Source: Thysanoteuthis rhombus (lineage: Eukaryota > Mollusca > Cephalopoda > Oegopsida > Thysanoteuthidae). From it: 64,000 nt of DNA. The position numbers and the translations under genes were made by a program. The notes beneath the pieces were generated by a model. The model saw only the letters and a program-made list of their open reading frames with translations, had not been told where the DNA came from and did no database searches. Location of the stretch: positions 21,158,008 to 21,222,007 of the forward strand of contig OY735206.1 of the NCBI GenBank assembly GCA_963457665.1, written 5' to 3'. Positions 57,006 through 64,000 of the stretch are shown here, in pieces; positions within the stretch are counted from its first letter, which is position 1; every line of letters begins with the position of its first letter.

Positions 57006-57875
57006 AAATAGAGATTTTAAAATTTCAAAATATACTATGTTGGTGTTAGGCCTCAACAACATGGAATGGATTAGTACAGTGTACCTCATCCAGCAGCTAC
57101 TTGCAGAGGGTGTTGAAATATGACTTCTCATTAATATATATCAATACATGATAAATTATTGTGTATGTGTTTATTTCTCATTCAAATGTACATTGCTGAA
57201 AACAACAGAAACTGACAATTTGATTTTTTTTCTGTGTTAATTTTTCTGACCTTTTATCAACATCATCAAATTTTTTTCTAAATGTCCAAAAGTTGGTAGT
57301 TCTAGATCTCTCGGTCATCTTTAGTCATCAAGAGATTGTAATAATCATATTTAAAGAGTAATTAGAATAATTTTTTTTATGATTCTATATTTTATTATAA
57401 TTATCATTCTCATACTCATTAACCAAGTGTAAAGTATAGTTATTTCAGAGACTGTCCACAATGCAGTCTTTCAACATTATTCATTTCGGAAATTCAACAT
57501 AACTAAATTTGTTACAAAAAATATTTGAAAAGGAGCGCAATTGCATATCTGTAGAAAATTGATAGCGCATGTACCCAGTCTAACTACAAAATACCTATGT
57601 CACTATTCCGAGGTAAGTAGGTAAAATTGCTTCCTTTTGGTCGGTCTTTTCATTCAGCCTAAGTTTCTCCTGCCATCAGAAAGAAAGTAGGACATTTATT
57701 ACCTGTCATGTTCAAACATGTCAACAGCCTGTGGCCTTTATTATATTGTCACCATGGCAGACAGGACAGTAAATCTAGCAGGTGAGACAGGGACATGTGC
57801 ATACGTGCACGGGAGGGAAAAGGAGTTCAATTTCAAGGGCTCTTCAAGTTTTATTACAGAATAAAGATCGGGCAG

Positions 57876-58135
57876 GGGGGTTTAAGTAGCTGAGCGGTTA
57901 GCATCATGTAGAATGGGATCTGCAAGCCGAGTTCAAAATCTGGCTAAGACAATCTACATTTATTTTGCACTGATGTCCTTGGGCAAAGCATGTATCTATC
58001 AACGCCTCAACCTTTGAGATAACGGGCCAGCACGGCAGGGTAAGGCCCATAACCACACCACAAAATCTCACACTTCCTTAGGGAAAGTCTATGTTCAACA
58101 ATGGACCTTGAGGGGTTGATTGATATATATGTACC
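57876..58135 (+). mobile_element. tRNA-derived SINE of a second family
   Basis: The A box 'tagctgagcgg' (57887-57897) matches the tRNA consensus exactly. A B-box-like 'gagttcaaaatc' (57929-57940) follows at tRNA-like spacing. The body contains 'gatgtccttgggcaaagca' (57972-57990), a motif common in tRNA SINEs of several animal groups, then 'taacgggccagcacggcagg'. It is different in body from the SINE at 10.1 and 29.7 kb. Confidence 0.75.
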
Positions 58136-58149
58136 TACAATTTTAGAAA

Positions 58150-58290
58150 TCTCTCTGTCTGTGTATGCACAACGATAACTCGACAACTAGCCATTGTAAG
58201 AAGTTGATAATCACCAGATATATTGGTCTATGCACAGGACATTGCAGTATCAAGTTCGAAGTCGTTTAGGTCAGTGGTCCTTGATGTGTG
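58150..58290 (+). repeat. Dispersed repeat family G, copy 3
   Basis: 'ctctctgtctgtgtatgcac', 'acgataactcgacaactagc' and 'cattgcagtatcaagttcga' align with copy 1 at 3.6 kb. It begins just after the SINE at 57,876. Confidence 0.65.
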
Positions 58291-58700
58291 GGAGGCGCTC
58301 AACTTACAATAAAAAATCTATACTAAAATGAACATATATTTCGTGACCATAAAAAGTGACGTGTTTATGACATGATGATAAAGAGAGTGAGAGAGATAAA
58401 GAGAAAAAAATCATTTCTTTTTCTGACAAATTTTTCTGTAGAACAAGATTAAATTAAATTATAGTTAGATGACATAACAGCATTTTACAAAAAGTTCATT
58501 TTTGATTGTGCTTACAATTAATGACAATATTTTTGATTGCGCTTAAGATCAATGATGATATTCCTGTCTTGATTGTTGCTATTAACGACATCATAAATAA
58601 AGAAGTCTCATTATTTCAAGTTTTACACCTCTTGAAGACTTTCATGAAACCAGATGCATCTTTTAATCAGGGAGGCCATAGAATGTTTAAAAGATCCCGT
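58273..58700. mobile_element. Possible hAT-like MITE
   Basis: 'cagtggtccttgatgtgtgg' with 'gaggcgctcaa' at the left and 'cagggaggccatagaatgtt' at the right resemble the GGGAGGCG / GGGAGGCC subterminal blocks of some hAT MITEs. No target duplication was found. The left end overlaps family G copy 3, so that boundary may be a shared or chance match. Confidence 0.35.
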
Positions 58701-59429
58701 TTGCTTCAGAGAGATTCTTTTTGCATTAACGCTTCATCTTTGCTTCTTAACAAAAAGGTTTGACTTTGAAATAATGTGGTGATCGTAGGTAATGATGGCA
58801 GCAGTCCAAAAATCAAATAAAAACAACAACATATAATTAGATTTAGAAAATGAGGAAATGTGCAGTATCTTGTTTCCGTAATGGGAAGATGATTATACTA
58901 CTGTGTTAGGACAGAATAAACCTATCAAATTCTCGTATTTATAAGGCACATCAAAAAGACTGTTTTATTCACAACAGGACTATCAAATATCTATTCGTAA
59001 AGTCAAGATGAATTATGTCTGAACAATGACCAGGACTGGTTTCAACTCCTTAAAGCATAAAAATATCAGATTTTATTCAGACATACATAAACTACTACTT
59101 TTTTCTGTCTGATTCCATCTTATCGATGAGGTTCAATTTATAATATCATTTCTCAGTCTCCTCATGGTTATTTTCTGATCTACAATGATTTCACCTGGTA
59201 CCATTCCAGATGATATTCGAAATGACTGGTGTTTTTATGATAGATTGGTTTGAAAACTATTAGCATGTAAACCTACCTTCAGTAGATGTAATGAAGAAGA
59301 TGAATTTTTAATAAGTAAGTATCGCTTACATACATCTCATTGGACCTTAAGCTTTTCATTTCAGCCTGGTCTTATTATTCAATAGAAACAATTACACAAC
59401 AAATACCATTTGGCAGCTCGCTGTATTGG

Positions 59430-59765
59430 TAGTGATCAATGAGGGTATAGTGGTGATCAATAAATAAATAATTTCTCTCATCTCTTGTTGAGCATTAATC
59501 ACTAAAAATATCTGAATTTTAAAAAAGAAATAAGCGAGAATGCTGCAAAACACAAAGTAAAGGACCAATTCAGCATAAACTCATATTGCTAATCAAAACC
59601 TCCCACTAAAAAATAAAAAACGTTTTTTCTAGACATGATTTAAAGAGTGAATGGCTGAATTTTAGGACCTCTAACTCAATTGGTGTAGCCTATGTGCATG
59701 ATAAGTACATAGCAAGGAAAGACCAACTCAAAAACTGAAGAAACCAGTTTTGATAGTTTTAGTCT
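59430..59765 (-). repeat. Dispersed repeat family B, copy 7 (long form)
   Basis: Reversed family B: 'gtggtgatcaataaataaat', 'ttgttgagcattaatcacta', 'aggaccaattcagcataaac' and 'caactcaaaaactgaagaaa'. Confidence 0.75.
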
Positions 59766-59820
59766 GCAGTTTCTAACAGTCAAGTGATTTTGGATTGGCA
59801 TTAAAACTTTTTTGCTTATA

Positions 59821-60010
59821 GCCAAATCACATTGGATACATCAATTCTAGTGCGATCACTAGATTTAGGCAATGCCGGGCCAGGTCAGTACCTAGATGGG
59901 TGACTTCTTAGGAAAACCGGGTACCATAAACGAGAATGGTGAAGTGAGGTATGCCACTTCCAGGGCTTCTCACCTCAAAGCCTATTTTCTCATATCACAA
60001 ACCAAGACTA
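59821..60010 (+). mobile_element. 5S rRNA-derived SINE, copy 5
   Basis: 'gccaaatcacattggataca' then 'tagtgcgatcactagattta', 'ggcaatgccgggccaggtca', 'gtacctagatgggtgac' and 'aaaaccgggtaccataaacg' span the complete 5S-like head. It is the cleanest 5' and 3' head of the five copies and is followed by a non-5S body. Confidence 0.88.
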
Positions 60011-60319
60011 GAGAAACTCATATAGGGAGCCCGAACATGTGAGGACACTAGCTAGCTATTAAAACTATTTTGTACAAACCTGACAGATGTGAAGCACATG
60101 CATATGCCTGTCACCAAATCAAATTCATTGCTATTAGGATTCCAAGGAAAGAAATTACCTTTAACGATGAGAGATATGAATGTATATATAAGCATACGCA
60201 CCTGTTGTTTGGTATTAAAAAGGTATGAAAACATCTCCGAAGCATGCAGTAGATTAGATCTGGAGTTGCAGCAAATAGTATAGAAGAGCTATTTCAACTC
60301 CATTACACAAGGTTTCTGC

Positions 60320-61435
60320 AGGTGTGGTGTCACAACATTAATGAGTCAAATCTAGTTAGTATCTCTCAAGCGAATACCATAAGCTATGCCTTCTTCTTAG
60401 TGGCTCTACACACCATAAAAGCTTCCGGTGTATTATCGAGAGAAATATCAATAATTTACATAAATGTATGGAATAGAAAATACGGAAAAATCCCTCTCAA
60501 TCAAAAATAAATACCTGGATCTGTCCCAAAATTGAATCATTTCCTCCTTACCTCATGACCCATCCTCCCACAAAATCACATTGGAAGTCATTGATATAAA
60601 TGAACGTAATGTAGTCCATCAAGTGAACACCAAGTTACGCCTTTTTCTCAGAAGCTCTAATCACAAAAAAAGCATCAGCTGTTTTACAAAGAGAAAAAAT
60701 CCTCCAGACGAATTACATAGCTTGCTTATTACAAATAGATTCTTCAGATTCTACCTTAAAAGGGGGGGGAGTTGAAAATAAATATATACAAGAGAGATAA
60801 GTTTGTTTTTTCCTTCTTAATAGCCAAAAGTATACTCCGCTCTGGTCTTGCAAAGAAGGACAGCATTTGTGCAATCAACCATGGAATATTTTTCTGAAGG
60901 AAATAATAAAAGAATTAGGAGGGATTATATTTGCTTTAATTTAAAGAGAGAAACATTCAGGTTTGTGAAATATGGATTTGAATTAATAAATTCCAAATAT
61001 ATATTTTATTTTTATTCTGCTTGTTTGTATGCATGACCATAATGCAAAGTTTTTGCAGGTGTGGTGCCGCAACATCAATCAGTGTAATCTAGTTTAAGTC
61101 ATCCAAGTGAAGACCATCAGTTGAGCCTTCTTCTCGGAAGCTGTAAACACAAAAATAAAGGCATCTGGTGTCTTACTGGGAAGGAAAAAAGAAAACTCTC
61201 TCAGATTGGATACTTAGCGTGCTCACGACAAATAAATTGGGTTCTAACTTAAGAAAAAAGATGAGAAAATAGAAAATTGAGAGTAAATATATATAAGGGA
61301 GATTAGTTAGTTCGGTTTTTTTGTTATTATTAGACTAAAAATGCAAGGTTGATATTTGTGCCGTCAACCATGAAATATCTTAATAAAGGAAATAATAGGA
61401 GGATTAGTTGGGATTAGGTTTGCTTTATTGGGCGT
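60320..61435 (+). repeat. Diverged tandem duplication (period ~490 bp)
   Basis: 60,620-60,950 and 61,105-61,430 share 'gtgaaNaccaNNagttNNgcc', 'aaaNNNgcatcNgNtgt', 'gNaatcaaccatgNaatatN' and 'ggaaataataNNaNNattag'. A third, partial copy is at 60,320-60,460 ('ctgcaggtgtggtgtcacaa', matching 'ttgcaggtgtggtgccgcaa' at 61,054). The frames over it are not conserved between copies. A related fragment is at 48,320. Confidence 0.75.
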
Positions 61436-61749
61436 GGGGCAAGCAACTCCACTCCATGAAACCTACTGCTACCGAGATAGATATGTCCCAATGCTCCACA
61501 GGGAGTCCAAAGGAGTAAACAAAATAGGTTTGCTTAACTGTTAAAGAATAAAACAAGAACCATAGGTTCAATGATGTGTCCACCATCCACAGTAGGAGGA
61601 GGAGGAAGAAGAGCATGTGGTCTTTCTTTGAGTCGATTCTCATACTTGTGAAATATCGTAAACATTATTTTCAAAAATATTGTAAATAGCCATTTCAAGG
61701 AATTTTTGACATTTTTGGCTACTTTAAAATACAAAAAAGTAGTCCTGGT

Positions 61750-62880
61750 ACATTCTGTTACGATATCATAGCACCTGGTAAAAAAATTATCGGAATAGAT
61801 GTTCCTTTAATGACATCACACATCTTCGTTCCTTCCTTCCTTTCAGTTGTTAAACTCAACTAGAACTGACCGTCAGAGGCTAAGTTTCTACTTGTTATAA
61901 TTTATGTGACCCAATTTGAAATAATTTCATCAGGTTAATTCAAAGAACGATAAGAACTAAATAATTACTCAATCACTTTATGGATAAACTTGAAAGAAAT
62001 CAGTTTTATCAGTCTTATTATCTAACTTTATGATAAAAATATTCTTGATATTAAATAATAACACTAGTGAATCCTGAAAGTGCAGTGAAAGGGTACCAAA
62101 TATTGAACACATTCAATAAAACAGCCCACTCTCATCTGATCGAGCTAGCACTGACTAGCTCAACATCAACCAAACACCAAGAGCGGTTGTCAGTCAAAGG
62201 CAATAAGCTATGATGATGATCAACAAGCAGTTTTGTTCTTTTCTTGCCTCTGAGAACATTGTCAACAAAAGAGAAATCAAGAAAAAAAGTTAGGAAAATT
62301 TATTTTCTTATTCATAATTTATTTCAACAATTCTAATACTTTACCTCCAGAGAGAATAAAGAACCATTTTAGAAATTTTCTTTGATGTCTAGCCATACGT
62401 GAACATAAAAGGCTTGCGTACCCATGCACTATTAAGATTTCTATTTGAAATTATTCAGTCCTTGAGGACATCGTTTGTAAGACAACTGAAACAAAGCAGA
62501 GATTTCAACAATCTTTTTTCTTCTCCTCTGAATTCGATCTTTCAGTCTATAGGTAATCAATATGCTTAACAAGACATACACCACAAGAGTTTTTCCGAGG
62601 AGGACTCGGTGCTTGAAAGAATGACTGAAACTGAATTCTTCTTAATTACAAGTGTTCATTGTTTCCATCATCAAATATACATCAACAACAAAAAAACATG
62701 ACTATCATCCTGTTAGAATGAATACACAGACATAATTGATTTTCTTCCATCTTTTTTGTGGGAATAAAAATGTTGAAGTAACATTAAGTATAATTATCAA
62801 GTAACACTACATAACAGTGTTCTTTTCTCTTTGGAAAGTGAAATACGAAGACCTATGTACAATATAAAGGTTTAGGTAAA
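61750..62880. other. Unassigned AT-rich stretch
   Basis: No element or gene is recognised; 'gctatgatgatgatcaacaa' at 62,209-62,228 may be a LINE/SINE-type tail, without a body. Confidence 0.4.
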
Positions 62881-62904
62881 TATGTATGTTGTGGAGTGCA
62901 TCTA

Positions 62905-63125
62905 AGTGGATGCACAAGATAAGTGCCCAATGCACCATTTTTAAAAAGTGGATATTTTCGTAATTACAGAACTACAACACTCAGTTGTTGATTTTTTTTA
63001 AGCATTAACATGTTATGAATTATATCACAAAGTGCTCAAGCTTCAAAATGAAATAACTGAGACTTATAGCTCTAGAAATAACTAAAATATCAACTTTTGT
63101 TGGTTGGGCACTTATCACTTTTATA
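62905..63125. mobile_element. Foldback MITE, ~200 bp
   Basis: A perfect 13-bp inverted repeat, 'gataagtgcccaa' (62918-62930) and 'ttgggcacttatc' (63104-63116), continues inward as imperfect arms: left 'aaaagtggatattttcgtaa' pairs with the complement of 'ataactaaaatatcaacttt'. Arms are about 62,918-62,990 and 63,050-63,116. No coding sequence. Confidence 0.75.
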
Positions 63126-63639
63126 TTTCACTTTACCCAGCAATGATCGACTTACACCCCAGATAGAGTTGTGAGTTTTGTCCATACTACCTGAACGTAA
63201 CTTGGATGTAGGTCAAGGCGTGGCTGTAATTGACTCATTAGAAAAACAAATTTCATTTGAAAATGTTATAACTAAATTGAACGGTCAAACTCATTTGCTA
63301 GTTTCTGCTGCATAGAAGAAACAAAAGAAAAAAGATGAACCGAAAATGTACCGAAAGCATTTTATCAAAGAACAGATCAACAACATATAATAAACTAGCA
63401 TGGTTGAACAGAGATAATGTATTTGCAAGAAAGAGGAAGAGAAACAGATGAATGTCAAGAACGTGTGTTAATTCATTAAATAGGTTTTTCATTGAATTCA
63501 AATCTCAAGTTTCATCCAGCAAAATGTAAGCTTTTTTAAAGCTGAAAATCTATCGCATGATATTCGAGTCTCTGCTAAAATTGGTAGCTTTTCTATATGT
63601 GTCAAGTTGGACACATGCAAGTACGTATAAAAAATTGGG

Positions 63640-63855
63640 TGTCAGTAGAAAAAATTGCCAAGACAAACTCTGTGTTGCCAACTCAGAAAATATTTTCACA
63701 CTAGTTTGGCTGTCAAAAAGCATTAAAAAGTGCTAAAATGGAAAAAAACACCCAAAAGATGCTAAAAATGGTCAGAAAAGGCCAAAATGTTTAATCACTT
63801 TCACACTGATTCAGCGATTTTTGTAATACCAAATTTTTATTTGTGAAAATGAATA
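63640..63855 (+). repeat. Dispersed repeat family D, copy 3
   Basis: 'attgccaagacaaactctgt', 'tattttcacactagtttggc', 'gtcaaaaagcattaaaaagt', 'ggccaaaatgtttaatcact' and 'gattcagcgatttttgtaat' give the fullest version of the family. Confidence 0.8.
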
Positions 63856-63934
63856 AGAACGCATGCACACATACACATGTATATCCATAAAGACACAGAA
63901 GATAATACAGGCTTAGGCACAAATAAAGTGCTAC

Positions 63935-63950
63935 ACACACACACACACAT
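63935..63950. repeat. (CA)n microsatellite
   Basis: Short (CA) run; the frame over it is repeat translation. Confidence 0.9.
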
Positions 63951-64000
63951 TTAAACCCACATGTAAACTGAAGTGCATGCAAACGCAACTATCTATAGAT

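Noticed and set aside
1-64000. CRISPR arrays, operons, riboswitches, bacterial promoters, prophage or integrated viral genes
   Set aside because: The window is eukaryotic in texture. Direct repeats found are satellites, microsatellites or transposons with no regular repeat-spacer pattern, and no viral or bacterial protein was recognised.

Overview
The window is AT-rich animal nuclear DNA, almost certainly intergenic or deep-intronic sequence from an invertebrate. Evidence for this: no long open frame except inside stop-free tandem arrays; many A, T and C homopolymers and (AT)n, (CA)n and (ATT/ATC)n microsatellites; tRNA- and 5S-rRNA-derived SINEs; decayed non-LTR retrotransposon ends; hAT-like and pogo-like non-autonomous DNA transposons; and a Penelope-type hammerhead-like relic. 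Nothing resembles bacterial, organellar or viral gene organisation. The species cannot be named from sequence alone; a marine invertebrate would fit, but that is only an impression.

Layout. 1-400: two copies of a ~170 bp GC-richer tandem unit. 400-11,200: AT-rich sequence with dispersed repeats (families C, D, F/G, I, J), a 5S-derived SINE at 7.7 kb and a tRNA-derived SINE at 10.1 kb. 11.2-19.7 kb: clustered copies of families A and B, a large (ATT/ATC) microsatellite beside a foldback element, a second 5S SINE, and a clean 500 bp hAT-type element. 20.5-23.2 kb: a tandem repeat of ~165 bp and two purine-rich minisatellite arrays. 23.7-29.9 kb: a third 5S SINE, tRNA-like sequences, a LINE C-terminal relic, and further A/B/C/J repeats. 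30-40 kb: mostly unassigned, with one candidate minus-strand 44-nt exon at 30.8 kb and a frameshifted LINE relic at 34.7 kb. 40-64 kb: pogo-like and hAT-like elements, a fourth and fifth 5S SINE, a LINE 3' end with a (TGA)n tail, the hammerhead-like relic at 53.1 kb, a diverged tandem duplication at 60.3-61.4 kb and a foldback element at 62.9 kb.

No complete protein-coding gene is supported. Three short minus-strand stretches (30.8, 40.1 and 48.0 kb) have splice-like borders and open frames and could be exons of one gene with very long introns, but this is inference. Most annotatable content is dispersed repeat; about a dozen families were defined here only by comparing copies within the window. 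Family letters A-N are local labels. No coherent new biological system is evident; the most interesting signals are the 5S-derived SINE family, the hammerhead-like relic, the duplication/foldback/microsatellite locus at 12.3-13.2 kb, and the possible microexons.
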